Positions 1 through 8,603 of a stretch of DNA of 64,000 bases are shown here, one piece after another (the first letter of the stretch is position 1; the number at the start of each line of letters is the position of its first letter). The notes under the pieces were generated by a model, which was not told the DNA's origin, did no database searches, and saw only the letters and a program-made list of their open reading frames with translations. Made by a program: the position numbers and the translations under genes. Origin of the DNA: Hamadaea tsunoensis DSM 44101 (GTDB lineage Bacteria; Actinomycetota; Actinomycetes; Mycobacteriales; Micromonosporaceae); assembly GCF_000428945.1 (NCBI RefSeq), contig NZ_AUAX01000017.1, positions 62,001 through 126,000 on the forward strand, in the 5' to 3' direction.

Positions 1-313
1 CCAGGACGCAGAGGGTTCCGGCCGAGCACCAGCAGGGATCGCCCGGCTGCGCGTGGTAACTCCACCACGGCGTCGGTGAGATACCCGGAGCGACGGCTGC
101 CAACCGGAGCGTGTCCGCCCCGATCGGTGCCGGCGGGAAGACGGAGGGAGTTCGGCCGGGCGGCTTCGGCCTCACCGCGGCTGACCCGGCGGCGGTGGCT
201 GCGGCCCGGTCCGCTTGCGTGGGAGCGGCGCCGGCCGCGGCCGGTTCCGCCAGCGCGAGCGCACCGGGGGACCAGGCTGGTCAGAACCGCGGCCGGAGTC
301 AAGAATCCGTGCG
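1..313. other. No gene recognised at window start
   Basis: Open frames exist on both strands, but they are rich in Pro, Arg and Ala with no recognisable domain, as expected from random reading of high-GC DNA. The stretch lies downstream of the MFS gene stop and may hold its 3' untranslated region. I see no clear terminator hairpin. Confidence 0.4.
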
Positions 314-1951
314 TCAGCCGCCTTGTTCGGGTGCCGGTTCCAGCCGGGTGGCCCCCGGCGACGGCTCCTCCTCGGCGGCTGCCACGGCCTGTCCACCGGG
401 ATGCCGTAGCGCCACCAGGAGTGTCAGGAACAGCGCCAAAGCCATACCCCACAACACATACTTGGTCGCCGTCGCGTAATCCTGCATGACCGCCGTGTTG
501 AGCTGGTCACGGATCGCGGCCGGCGCGTCGCTCACACTTCCACCGCTCCCGTTGACGGCGGTGTTCGCCGCCGACTGGGCCTGGCCGGCCGGGACTCCCA
601 ACCCCTCAAGCGAGGATGTCAGCCGGTCGATGAAGACGTCGGACAGCAGCGTACCGAGGATGGCGACGCCCAGCGCCGAGCCGTAGTTGCGGATCGTCTG
701 CGTGATGCCGGTGACCTCGCCGTACGAGGCCCCGATGGCGCGGTTGACGGCGTCGGTGGAGGCCGGGCCGACGATCAGTCCCAGCCCGGCACCGGACAGG
801 ACGATGTAGGGCCACTGCGCGCCGAGGCTCAGGTCGGTGACGCTGTTGGCCCACAGGCCGAAGGCGATCGTCGCGACGGCGGAGCCGAGGATGACGGGCC
901 GCCGGGCGCCGCCGCGGTCGAGCATGCGGCCGCCGATCTGGGCGGCCGGTGCGAATCCGGCGAAGATGAGCAGCAGGTACAGGCCGGCGTTGTTGGCGTT
1001 GAAGCCGAGCGACACCTGGGCGTAGACGCTGGCGAAGAAGAACACGGGGACGAACGCCATCATCGAGAAGAAGAGCACCAGGTTGTCGACGTTGAAGGCG
1101 CGGCTGGCGAAGACCTTCATCTGGATGAGCGGGTTGCGCTGGCGTACCTCGAAGAGCACGAACAGCACGATGAACGCGACGCCGGCGACGATGCACAGGA
1201 TGGTCTTCCACGAGCCCCAGCCCCATACCTGGGCCTGCTCGAAGCCGAGGACCGACAGTGCCATGCCCACGGTGATGATCGCGGCGCCGGTCCAGTCGAT
1301 GCGCGCGTTCCTTCTCTTGTCGGGAATGTGGGCGAACCAGGCGAGGACGAGGGCGGCGACGGCGACCGGGATGTTGATCCAGAAGATCGCGCGCCAGGTC
1401 CACTGCGTCAGGTAGCCGCCCGCGATCGGGCCGATGGCGGTCAGGCCGCCGCTGATGGCGAAGAAGATGGCCAGGGCGCGGCCGCGCTCGTTCACGGGGA
1501 AGGCGGAGACGACGATCGCCAGCGCCGCCGGGACCATGAGGGCGGCCGAGACGCCTTGCACCACGCGGAAGGCGATGATCCACGGCTCGGCGGCCGAACC
1601 GGTCGGGGTGAGGCCGCACAGTGCCGACGCGGCGGCGAATCCGATCACTCCGACGATCATCATGCGCCGCGGCCCGACGACGTCGGCGATCCGGCCACCG
1701 AGGGCGAAAGTCGCCGCAAGCGCGAGAAGGTACGCGTTCACGATCCAGCGCGTACCTTCGCGGGACAGACCGAGCTCGTCCTGGATCGTGGGCGCCGCGA
1801 TCGACACGATGGTCTGGTCGATGAACGTCATCGCCACCGCGAAGAGCGTTGCCGCGAGCGTCAGGTACTTGGAGTCGCGCTCAGGAGGCACTCGCTCCAC
1901 GCTACGCGGACCGGCGGCCCCGGGAGCACGAATGCGCAGCTCGAACGCCAT
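314..1951 (-). CDS. MFS exporter, DHA2 (14-TM, EmrB/QacA-like)
   Basis: Probable proton-coupled multidrug or metabolite exporter of the inner membrane. After a soluble N-terminus of about 28 residues, the first helix carries the MFS motif FIDQTIVSIAAPTIQ. The motif A-like loop GGRIADVVGPRR and the antiporter motif C region (GPIAGGYLTQWTWR) follow. The protein is 545 residues, usual for 14-helix DHA2 members, and ends in an acidic, Pro/Ala-rich cytoplasmic tail. The start is uncertain; internal starts nearer the first helix are possible. It lies 74 bp downstream of the BASS-family gene on the same strand, so the two may be co-transcribed. It could export the product of the nearby hydrazine cassette, but that is only positional inference. 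Family sure, substrate unknown. Confidence 0.85.
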   Translation of the reverse strand: MAFELRIRAPGAAGPRSVERVPPERDSKYLTLAATLFAVAMTFIDQTIVSIAAPTIQDELGLSREGTRWIVNAYLLALAATFALGGRIADVVGPRRMMIVGVIGFAAASALCGLTPTGSAAEPWIIAFRVVQGVSAALMVPAALAIVVSAFPVNERGRALAIFFAISGGLTAIGPIAGGYLTQWTWRAIFWINIPVAVAALVLAWFAHIPDKRRNARIDWTGAAIITVGMALSVLGFEQAQVWGWGSWKTILCIVAGVAFIVLFVLFEVRQRNPLIQMKVFASRAFNVDNLVLFFSMMAFVPVFFFASVYAQVSLGFNANNAGLYLLLIFAGFAPAAQIGGRMLDRGGARRPVILGSAVATIAFGLWANSVTDLSLGAQWPYIVLSGAGLGLIVGPASTDAVNRAIGASYGEVTGITQTIRNYGSALGVAILGTLLSDVFIDRLTSSLEGLGVPAGQAQSAANTAVNGSGGSVSDAPAAIRDQLNTAVMQDYATATKYVLWGMALALFLTLLVALRHPGGQAVAAAEEEPSPGATRLEPAPEQGG

Positions 1952-2025
1952 GTGGAGGCACGGGATCGGTCAACGGCATCCACGTACGCCCAAAGGCGTG
2001 CCGGGTCTCGGCCGGCCGCGACGAC

Positions 2026-2961
2026 TCACCGTCGGACCGCTGCCGGGGCGTTGTCGGGAGGCCGGCGAGGGCGGGTGTCCGGTGGTGCGGCGGCACGCCT
2101 CCACATCAGGACGAACAGGAGAACCGTCGCGATGCCGATGGTGTTGAGGATCGTGATCGACACCGTGACCAGCGGGTCGGCGGCGAAGGGGAAAATCATC
2201 ATCAAGAGCATGGGAGCGATGTTGCGTACCGCCGTGGTCGCTTCGGCCGCGTGCCTGATTCGCACGTCCTTGACCCGAAGGCCGGTGACGAGAAGGTAGC
2301 CGCATCCGAGGCCGATGAACGGGCCGGCGACGGCCGCGAGGTAGCTCTCGGTGCCCCAGGTCTGGACCAGGAGACTCCAGTACGCCACCAGCGTGAAGTT
2401 GAGATTGAACAGCAGGCACAGGATGCCGACCCGGACGACCCACCGGGCCAACGGCGGCGCCAGATCGGGCCACCAGAGTCGGAAACAGCAGCCGAGAATC
2501 AGCGGCAGGAGCAGGAAGAGCAGCAGCGGCCAGGCGTAATCCCAGGTGGAAGCCTTGAGCTGCGCGTCGACCGCGTCGACGGCGAGGGGCAACCCCAGCG
2601 GGAGGACGATGATGGTCCCGACCGTCAAGACCACCAGCAGCGTGGTGGAGATGCCGACATCCGCCCTGGCCAACCGGGCGAGAAGCGGGGCGAAAGGCAT
2701 GCCGGCGGACAGGGCGGCGATGCAGAACCCGACCTTGATCTCGCCGGGGATGGACGAGGCTATCGTCCGCAGATAGCCGACGAACAGGAGCGGTATGACG
2801 ACGAAATTGACGACCAGCGCGCACACGGCGATCTTCCAATGGGCGAACGCCACCGCCAGCAGCTTGCCGACCGAGAGCCGCAGGCCCAGGCCGAACGCGT
2901 TCAATATGACGAAGAGCACCCCGAACCCGTTGATCAGGACGCTCTGACTGGGCTGAGTCAT
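2026..2961 (-). CDS. Bile acid:sodium symporter (BASS) family transporter
   Basis: Integral membrane protein of 311 residues with about nine to ten hydrophobic helices. It resembles the BASS superfamily, which moves organic anions with sodium. The segment around TTAVRNIAPMLLMM matches the conserved unwound-helix region of BASS proteins. The start is placed at MTQPSQS because an AAGGGA ribosome site lies just upstream (complement of 2962-2972). A longer frame to 3045 adds only a basic low-complexity stretch. The C-terminus is Arg/Pro-rich. It precedes the MFS gene on the same strand. Substrate not predictable. Confidence 0.75.
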   Translation of the reverse strand: MTQPSQSVLINGFGVLFVILNAFGLGLRLSVGKLLAVAFAHWKIAVCALVVNFVVIPLLFVGYLRTIASSIPGEIKVGFCIAALSAGMPFAPLLARLARADVGISTTLLVVLTVGTIIVLPLGLPLAVDAVDAQLKASTWDYAWPLLLFLLLPLILGCCFRLWWPDLAPPLARWVVRVGILCLLFNLNFTLVAYWSLLVQTWGTESYLAAVAGPFIGLGCGYLLVTGLRVKDVRIRHAAEATTAVRNIAPMLLMMIFPFAADPLVTVSITILNTIGIATVLLFVLMWRRAAAPPDTRPRRPPDNAPAAVRR

Positions 2962-3354
2962 ATCGTTCCCTTTTCCGGAGCGGGCGATCGCGCCGCGAGC
3001 GACTCGATCGCCCGTCAAGCGTGACGGCAACGGGCCGAACGCCACCGTGGATCCCCAACGGTCCGTCGTGCCTTCGGCCAGATCGATCCGCGCCTTGGCG
3101 CACAGTCAAACCCTGCACCTTCGGCTGCTCGCGTCGCATGCGAATCGGCAGATGTGCCCGCGGGCGCCTCGCGTCCGCGGCCCGGCAGGTCGCGGTGCGA
3201 ATGTCGATGAGCGCTTCGAGGAGCGCGTCGATGAGCGCGTCGATGAGCGCGATGTCCGAAGCTATCCGTTTGCTCCGTCGTTCGTCCGCTCACGTGATGT
3301 TCAGCGGTGATCCGGGCAGTTCATGGCGACCCGTACGCCGGTATCCGCACGTCG
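2962..3354. other. Intergenic stretch with short tandem repeat
   Basis: No supported gene. A degenerate 12-bp tandem repeat (unit gagcgcgtcgat, two exact copies at 3221-3244 with decayed neighbours) lies at about 3203-3256. Frames crossing it on either strand are Arg/Ser/Ala-rich and look spurious. The 5' leader and promoter of the BASS gene should lie here. Confidence 0.5.
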
Positions 3355-4014
3355 TCAGCGCAGGTGCGGTTCGCCCCGAAGATGCTCGGGGACCGTGATG
3401 CCCGCGGCCAACTCGGGATCGGCGACCAGTGCCCCCCAGACGGGTGCGACGGGCCGGACCCCCGCCCACACCGGCAGCTCCCCGTCGGGACCGTCGGCGT
3501 CGGTCGGCGGCCCGGTCCGGATCTTCACCGACGACTCCACCGTCGACAGCGCCAGCAGCGCGGTCGCGACGAGTTCCTTGCGGCTGGGCTGGCGTACGTA
3601 GTCCCACTGGCCCGGGGTGATGTGCTCGGTGAGGACGCGAAGCCCGGCCAGTTTCTCGGCCTCGTCGGTCACCGGCCGGGGTACGCCGTAGATCATCGCG
3701 CTGCGGTAGTTGACGCCGTGCTCGAAGACGGAACGGGCCAGCACGAGGCCGTCGACGTGCGTCACGGTCAGGCAGATGGTGGTCTCCGGCGCCTGGACGA
3801 GGCTCCGGCTGGCCACCGAGCCGTGGAAGTAGACGGTGTCCCCGCCGGGATCCAGCCCGTACACCGTAGGAACGACCATCGGTACGCCGTCGACGACGAC
3901 CCCGAGGTGGGCGACGAAACCCTGGCGCAGAATGGCGAGGAGGTCCGCCCGGTCGTGGCTGCCCTGCTCGCGCAGCCGCCGGTGCCGGGTGCGCTCCGTC
4001 TCGACGATGTCCAT
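3355..4014 (-). CDS. Pyridoxamine 5'-phosphate oxidase-fold FMN flavoprotein
   Basis: Split-barrel FMN-binding protein of about 220 residues, of the type annotated as PNPOx-like or NimA-like flavin reductase. The N-terminal region reads RLREQGSHDRADLLAILRQGFVAHLGVVVDG followed by PTVYG and the YFHGS motif, typical of this branch. The start at MDIVETER is preferred because homologous proteins begin close to this helix; the frame is open further to 4059. It is divergent from the hydroxylamine/hydrazine operon with a 135-bp shared intergenic region, so the two may share control. It may be a flavin-dependent oxidoreductase acting on an N-N or N-O product, but that is speculation. Fold confident, substrate unknown. 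Confidence 0.8.
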   Translation of the reverse strand: MDIVETERTRHRRLREQGSHDRADLLAILRQGFVAHLGVVVDGVPMVVPTVYGLDPGGDTVYFHGSVASRSLVQAPETTICLTVTHVDGLVLARSVFEHGVNYRSAMIYGVPRPVTDEAEKLAGLRVLTEHITPGQWDYVRQPSRKELVATALLALSTVESSVKIRTGPPTDADGPDGELPVWAGVRPVAPVWGALVADPELAAGITVPEHLRGEPHLR

Positions 4015-4089
4015 GAGCGCGTACGGTATCGGGTCCGGGCGATGGACCGCCAGGAACACACGGGCACCCGCTGATAGAGAAGCACTTGC

Positions 4090-4103
4090 CTAGATCGATA
4101 TAG
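4090..4103. promoter_or_regulatory. Imperfect palindrome in divergent promoter region
   Basis: The sequence ctagatcgatatag is nearly palindromic around ATCGAT, in the 135-bp region between the FMN flavoprotein gene and the N-hydroxylase gene. It could be an operator or hold a -10 element (tatagat). No known regulator is encoded immediately beside it. Confidence 0.3.
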
Positions 4104-4149
4104 ATGGGAGAGACTGTCAGCGTCCTTGATCACGGGAGGAAGGACAGGC

Positions 4150-5520
4150 ATGTCCGCGCGTGAGCCGTACGACCTCGCCGGAGTCGGGCTGGGCCCCTTC
4201 AACCTCTCGCTGGCCGCGCTCGGCGACCGCGTACCGGGGCTGCGGACGGTGTTCTTCGAACGGCTGCCGGAGTTCCGCTGGCATCCAGGACTGCTGCTCG
4301 GCGGCACCACCCTGCAGGTGCCGTTCCTCGCCGACCTGGTGAGCCTCGTCGACCCGACGAACCCGTGGTCGTTCCTCAACTACCTGCGCGCGGTCGGGCG
4401 GCTGTTCCCGTTCTACTTCGCCGAACAGTGGCACCCCTACCGGGCGGAGTTCGACGCGTACTGCCGGTGGGTCGCCTCGCAGCTGGCGGCCTGCCGCTTC
4501 GACAGCACGGTGACCGGCGTCGAGCACGACGGCGACCACTTCGTCCTCACCGTCGAGCGCGGCGGCGCGGTCGAGACGGTCGCCGCCCGCAACGTGGTCC
4601 TCGGCATCGGCACCGCCCCCGTCGTGCCCCCGGAGCTCGCCCACCTGCTCGCCGACGACCGGGTCCTCGCCGTGCACTCGGCCGGCTACCTGCCCCGCCG
4701 GGACGAGCTCGCCGCCGCCGGGCGGGTCAGCGTCATCGGCTCCGGCCAGTCCGGCGCGGAGGTCTTCCTCGACCTGCTGCGCGCCCGGCCCGCCGGCCGG
4801 GAAGGGCTGCACTGGCTGGCCCGCACCGAGGCGTTCACGCCGATGGAGTACTCGCGGCTGGGCCTGGAGCAGTTCGCCCCGGAATACTCCCGCTACTTCC
4901 AGCAGCTGCCCGAGGCGGTCCGCGACCAGCTGCTGCCCCGGCAGTGGCGGCTCTACAAGGGCATCAGCGTCGAAACGATCGCCGCGGTCTACGACGAGCT
5001 CTACGAGCGCGGCATCGACCGCGGCTGGCCGGACGTGCTCCTGCGGCCCGGCACCGCGGTGACCGGCGCCGACATCGGGACCGACGGCGTACTGCTCCAG
5101 TTGCGCGACGTCCTCACCGGCGAAGCCGACTCCCTCGCCACCGACGCGGTCGTCCTCGCCACCGGCTACACCGAACGGCCCGCCGACGCGCTGCTGCGCG
5201 GGTTCGCCGACCGGATCGCCCGCGACGGCAGCGGCCGGGCCCGGATCGACGAACAGTTCCGCCTCGTCCTCGACGACGACCTCGGCGGGAACCTCGGCGG
5301 GGACCTCGGCGGGGGAGTCTACGTGCAGAACGCCGAGCGGCACACCCACGGCGCGAGCGCCCCCGACCTCGGGCTCGGCGCCTGGCGGTCGGCCACGATC
5401 CTCAACAGCGTCACCGGCAAGAGCGTCTTCGACCTGCCGGAACGATCCGCGTTCACCACCTTCGGCAGGGGAGGCAGGCCTCATGTTGATCCGGCGCATG
5501 GACGACGCGCAGCTGTCTGA
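4150..5520 (+). CDS. L-lysine/L-ornithine N-monooxygenase (hydroxylamine-forming)
   Basis: Flavin-dependent N-hydroxylating monooxygenase of the IucD/PvdA/SidA family (K_oxygenase), which converts the side-chain amine of lysine or ornithine to a hydroxylamine using NADPH and O2. Visible motifs are the FAD site GLGPFNLSLAAL near residue 11, the substrate loop around PFLADLVSLVDPTNPWSFLNYL, the NADPH site GSGQSGAEV near 197 and the C-terminal ATGYTERP. Length (456) is normal. The start at MSAREPYD is chosen for the GGAGGA ribosome site 9-14 bases upstream. It is the first gene of an operon and its end overlaps the cupin gene by 38 bp. No siderophore synthetase follows. A cupin and a MetRS-like enzyme follow instead, so the hydroxylamine is most likely destined for N-N bond formation rather than a siderophore. 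Confidence 0.92.
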   Translation: MSAREPYDLAGVGLGPFNLSLAALGDRVPGLRTVFFERLPEFRWHPGLLLGGTTLQVPFLADLVSLVDPTNPWSFLNYLRAVGRLFPFYFAEQWHPYRAEFDAYCRWVASQLAACRFDSTVTGVEHDGDHFVLTVERGGAVETVAARNVVLGIGTAPVVPPELAHLLADDRVLAVHSAGYLPRRDELAAAGRVSVIGSGQSGAEVFLDLLRARPAGREGLHWLARTEAFTPMEYSRLGLEQFAPEYSRYFQQLPEAVRDQLLPRQWRLYKGISVETIAAVYDELYERGIDRGWPDVLLRPGTAVTGADIGTDGVLLQLRDVLTGEADSLATDAVVLATGYTERPADALLRGFADRIARDGSGRARIDEQFRLVLDDDLGGNLGGDLGGGVYVQNAERHTHGASAPDLGLGAWRSATILNSVTGKSVFDLPERSAFTTFGRGGRPHVDPAHGRRAAV

Positions 5521-5833
5521 CGCGTACGGCATCCTGTTCCAGCAGCTCTACCCGCACGGCGGCGAGGAGCTGGCCCCGTGGGGCTTCGGCCGGGCGGTCG
5601 TCGAACCGGGCGGCAGCACCGACCCGCACGAGCACCCCGAACACGAATGCTTCATCTTCCTGTCCGGCACCGGCACCATGACGATCGGCGACGAGTCCAG
5701 CCCCGTCGACGCCCAGACGTCGGTGCTGATCCCCGGCGGGCTGCGCCACCACGTCGCCAACACCTCCGCCGGCGAGCGGCTGGTCTTCCTGTCCGTCTAC
5801 TGGCCGGCCGAGCACGGCCCGACCGACCTCTGA
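5483..5833 (+). CDS. Stand-alone cupin (putative N-N bond-forming rearrangement)
   Basis: Single-domain cupin of 116 residues. Motif 1 is intact (PHEHPEHECFIFLSG, giving two His, a third His and a Glu as metal ligands) and motif 2 is PGGLRHHVAN. In characterised hydrazine pathways (Spb40 in s56-p1, related proteins in triacsin and pyrazomycin clusters) a zinc cupin domain fused to a MetRS-like domain rearranges the ester of N6-hydroxylysine and an amino acid into a hydrazine. Here the cupin is separate, starts inside the hydroxylase gene and is followed 10 bp later by the MetRS-like gene. Cupin fold certain, pathway role inferred from gene set. Confidence 0.85.
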   Translation: MLIRRMDDAQLSDAYGILFQQLYPHGGEELAPWGFGRAVVEPGGSTDPHEHPEHECFIFLSGTGTMTIGDESSPVDAQTSVLIPGGLRHHVANTSAGERLVFLSVYWPAEHGPTDL

Positions 5834-5843
5834 ACGGACGCGC

Positions 5844-7499
5844 ATGCAGACGCTGACCGCCGTCACCGCCGCCCCGCCGACCCCCAACGGAGACCTGCAC
5901 CTGGGCCACGTCAGCGGCCCCTACCTGGGCGCCGACGTCTACGCCCGGGCCGTGCGGCTGCGCGGCGGAGACGCGTACTACGTGACCGGCTCCGACCTGC
6001 ACCAGAGCTACGTGCCCACGAAGGCCCGCCGCGACGGCGTCGACCCGCTGGTGATGGCCGACCGGTACGCCGACGAGATCGCCAGGATCTTCACCAGCGC
6101 CGCGTTCGCCACCGCCGCCGTCGTACGCCCGCAGCACACCCCCGAACACACCCGGATCGTGTCGGGCTTCTTCGCCCGCCTGCACGAACGCGGCGCCCTG
6201 CGTACCGTCACCGAACCCCTGCCGCACTGCGCGACCTGCGACCGGTACCTGTTCGAAGCCCACCTCACCGGCCGGTGCCCGCACTGCGGCGCCGTCTGCG
6301 ACGGCAACTCCTGCGAGAACTGCGCCCTGCCCAACGCCGTCACCGACCTCGTCGACGCCGTGTGCAACGCCTGCGGCTCCGCCCCGACCCTCCAGGTCGG
6401 CACCCGTCTCGTCTTCCCCCTCAGCGAGTACGCCGACCGGCTGCGCGCGTACCACGCGGGCACCGTCATGAGCCCGCAGCTGGAAGCGTTGTGCGCGGAC
6501 ATGCTGGCCGCCGGGCTGCCCGACATCCCGGTGACCCACCCGACCGACTGGGGCCTGCCGATGCCCGGCCACCCCGGCCAGCGGATCTACGTCTGGGCCG
6601 AGATGGTCCCCGGGTACGCCGCCGAACTCGCCCGGGCACTGTCCACCACGGACTGGCGGGAGGCCTGGGACCGGGCCACCGTGGTCCAGTTCTTCGGCTT
6701 CGACAACGGCTACTTCCACGCCGTGCTGTTCCCGGCCCTGATGATGGCCTACGACCCGGGCCTGAGGCTGCCGTCGGCACTGCTCACCAACGAGTTCTAC
6801 CTTCTCGGCGACTCGAAGTTCTCGACCAGCCGCCGGCACGCCATCTGGGCCACGGACCTGCTCACCCAGGTACCCGGCAGCATCGTGCGCTTCGTGCTCG
6901 GCCACGACCGGCCCGAGGCCGCGCGTACCTCCTTCGGCTGGGACAGGTTCCACGCCCTCGTCGACGGCGAACTCGTCGAACGCTGGCAGGGCTGGCTGAC
7001 CGCCCTGTTCGAACGCGTCGACGCCGCCGGCGGCAAGGTCCCCTCCTTCGCCGCGGCCACCCGCTCCCAGCACGCCTTCCTCCAGCAACTCGACGCCGCC
7101 GCCCAGGACGTCTTCTCCGCGTACGCCGCCGAAGGGTTCTCCACCCGGCGCGCCGCCCGGGGACTGGTACGCCTCGTCGCCGACACCGTCGACTTCGCCG
7201 CCGCCCAGAGCCGGCGCACCACCCAGCTCGGACTCATCCCGGAGGCGACCGGGTCCGCCGGCCTCGACGTCGCCGCCGCGGCCGTCGCAGCCGAACTCGC
7301 CGCCGCGCGTACGCTGGCTCAACTCGCGTACCCGCTGATGCCGGACTTCGGACAGCTGCTGTGGACGTCGCTCGGCGAGCCCGGCGAGCCGGTCTGGATC
7401 GGCACGGCGCCGCCGCCGGCCGGACAGCGGGTCGACACGAAGGCGGTCTTCTTCACCCGGCTGCCCGCGGACCTGGAGCAGACGGTGATGAGCTCCTGA
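5844..7499 (+). CDS. Methionyl-tRNA-synthetase-like amino acid-activating enzyme
   Basis: Class I synthetase homologue of 551 residues. It has the HIGH-type signature HLGH near residue 20, a four-cysteine zinc-knuckle insertion (CATC, CPHC, CENC, CNAC, about residues 131-177) and a KMSKS-equivalent written KFSTS near residue 330. A shortened helical C-terminal domain is present and the tRNA-binding extension is absent. A housekeeping MetRS would not normally sit in such an operon. In hydrazine-forming enzymes this domain adenylates an amino acid (glycine or glutamate in known cases) and esterifies it to the hydroxylamine, independent of tRNA. It lies between the cupin and a DAO-type oxidase, matching that role. 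The amino acid used cannot be read from the sequence. Confidence 0.88.
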   Translation: MQTLTAVTAAPPTPNGDLHLGHVSGPYLGADVYARAVRLRGGDAYYVTGSDLHQSYVPTKARRDGVDPLVMADRYADEIARIFTSAAFATAAVVRPQHTPEHTRIVSGFFARLHERGALRTVTEPLPHCATCDRYLFEAHLTGRCPHCGAVCDGNSCENCALPNAVTDLVDAVCNACGSAPTLQVGTRLVFPLSEYADRLRAYHAGTVMSPQLEALCADMLAAGLPDIPVTHPTDWGLPMPGHPGQRIYVWAEMVPGYAAELARALSTTDWREAWDRATVVQFFGFDNGYFHAVLFPALMMAYDPGLRLPSALLTNEFYLLGDSKFSTSRRHAIWATDLLTQVPGSIVRFVLGHDRPEAARTSFGWDRFHALVDGELVERWQGWLTALFERVDAAGGKVPSFAAATRSQHAFLQQLDAAAQDVFSAYAAEGFSTRRAARGLVRLVADTVDFAAAQSRRTTQLGLIPEATGSAGLDVAAAAVAAELAAARTLAQLAYPLMPDFGQLLWTSLGEPGEPVWIGTAPPPAGQRVDTKAVFFTRLPADLEQTVMSS

Positions 7500-8512
7500 C
7501 CGGTGACCGGGCCCTCGTCATCGGCGCAGGAGTCTTCGGGCTGAGCCTCGCCACCGAGCTCGCGGGCCGCGGCTGGGCGGTCCGCGTCCTGGAACGCGAC
7601 CGCCCCGGCACTCCGTCACCGTCCCATGCCGACAGCCGCATCCTGCGCTGTGCCCACGGCACCGACACGTGGTACGCCGCCTCCGCCGACCAGGCCCGCG
7701 CCCACTGGCGACAGCTGGACGAAGGCATCTTCCAGCCGATCGGCGTCGTGTCGTTCGGCACCGGGACCTGGCTCGCCGACACCGCCGCGACCCTACGAGA
7801 ACTCGGCATCGCCGTAGAGTTGTTGGACGGCAACGCTTTGCGGGCGCGATACCCGGCGCTCGCCGGGCTGGACGGCCCCGCGCTCGTCGAACCCGACGGG
7901 GGAGTGCTGCTCGCGGCCCGGGCGATGACCGCCCTGCGCGCCCGTGCCGCCACCCTCGGCGTGCGATTCCTGCACGGCAACGCCGTCCCCGCCGGAGAAG
8001 CCGTCTCGTGGCAGAGCCGCACCCTGTCGGCCGACCTCGTCGTCTGGGCGGTCGGAGCCGCGCTGCCGCAACTGTTCCCCGGCCTCACCGACGTCACCCC
8101 GGCCACCCACGACGCGTTCCGGATCGTCGCCACCGCAACGGGACGGCCGGCCTGGCTCGACCATGTACGCGGCTTCTACAGCCTGCCCGGTGCCGACGGC
8201 CGCTCGGTCAAGGTGGTACCCGACCTCCCCGCCGCCGACCAGACCACCGGGCAGGTCGAGGAATACGTACGCAGGCATCTCCCGGCGCTCGCCGGCCGCC
8301 CCATCAGTCGAGAACCGTGCGGGTACGCCGACCGCCCCAGCGGCGACTTCCTCCTCGACCGGCACCCCGGCCACCCGCACGTGTGGTTCCTCGGCGGCGA
8401 CAGCGGACACGGCTTCAAACACGGCCCCAGCCTCGCCCGGTACGCCGCCGACGCCATCACCGGCGCCACGACGTCGCCGCCGCGATTCGCCCGACGGATC
8501 GGCATCGAATAG
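7496..8512 (+). CDS. FAD-dependent DAO-type oxidoreductase (hydrazine release)
   Basis: D-amino-acid-oxidase/glycine-oxidase-fold flavoenzyme, about 338 residues. It has the dinucleotide motif GAGVFGLSLA at the N-terminus and the C-terminal signature FLGGDSGHGFKHGPSLA expected for FAD contacts in sarcosine/tryptophan oxidase-like members. In the hydrazinoacetate pathway such an enzyme (Spb39 type) oxidatively cleaves the lysine-derived hydrazine, freeing hydrazinoacetic acid and the aminoadipate semialdehyde. The start is odd: no ATG, GTG or TTG lies in frame near the conserved N-terminus, and the best candidate is CTG at 7496, whose last two bases are shared with the TGA stop of the MetRS-like gene. 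Translational coupling or a sequence error are both possible. Function good, start poor. Confidence 0.82.
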   Translation: MTGDRALVIGAGVFGLSLATELAGRGWAVRVLERDRPGTPSPSHADSRILRCAHGTDTWYAASADQARAHWRQLDEGIFQPIGVVSFGTGTWLADTAATLRELGIAVELLDGNALRARYPALAGLDGPALVEPDGGVLLAARAMTALRARAATLGVRFLHGNAVPAGEAVSWQSRTLSADLVVWAVGAALPQLFPGLTDVTPATHDAFRIVATATGRPAWLDHVRGFYSLPGADGRSVKVVPDLPAADQTTGQVEEYVRRHLPALAGRPISREPCGYADRPSGDFLLDRHPGHPHVWFLGGDSGHGFKHGPSLARYAADAITGATTSPPRFARRIGIE

Positions 8513-8603
8513 TTCCTGGTCGAAAATATGATTGCCGCCGGGAAGCAATGGCCCTATTGTCATTGCCAGACGTTCCACTGAAACCACCGAAGGGCGAACC
8601 GAC

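Noticed and set aside
3015-3293. His/Arg-rich frame upstream of the BASS gene
   Set aside because: It arises from a short tandem repeat, lacks a ribosome site and overlaps the promoter region.
4150-5520. Hydroxamate siderophore operon
   Set aside because: No acyltransferase, NIS synthetase, NRPS, siderophore transporter or iron box is present; the downstream genes fit hydrazine formation instead.
5844-7499. Housekeeping methionyl-tRNA synthetase or antibiotic-resistant MetRS2
   Set aside because: The operon partners, the altered KMSKS motif and the shortened C-terminus fit the hydrazine-type homologue better; a direct assay would settle it.
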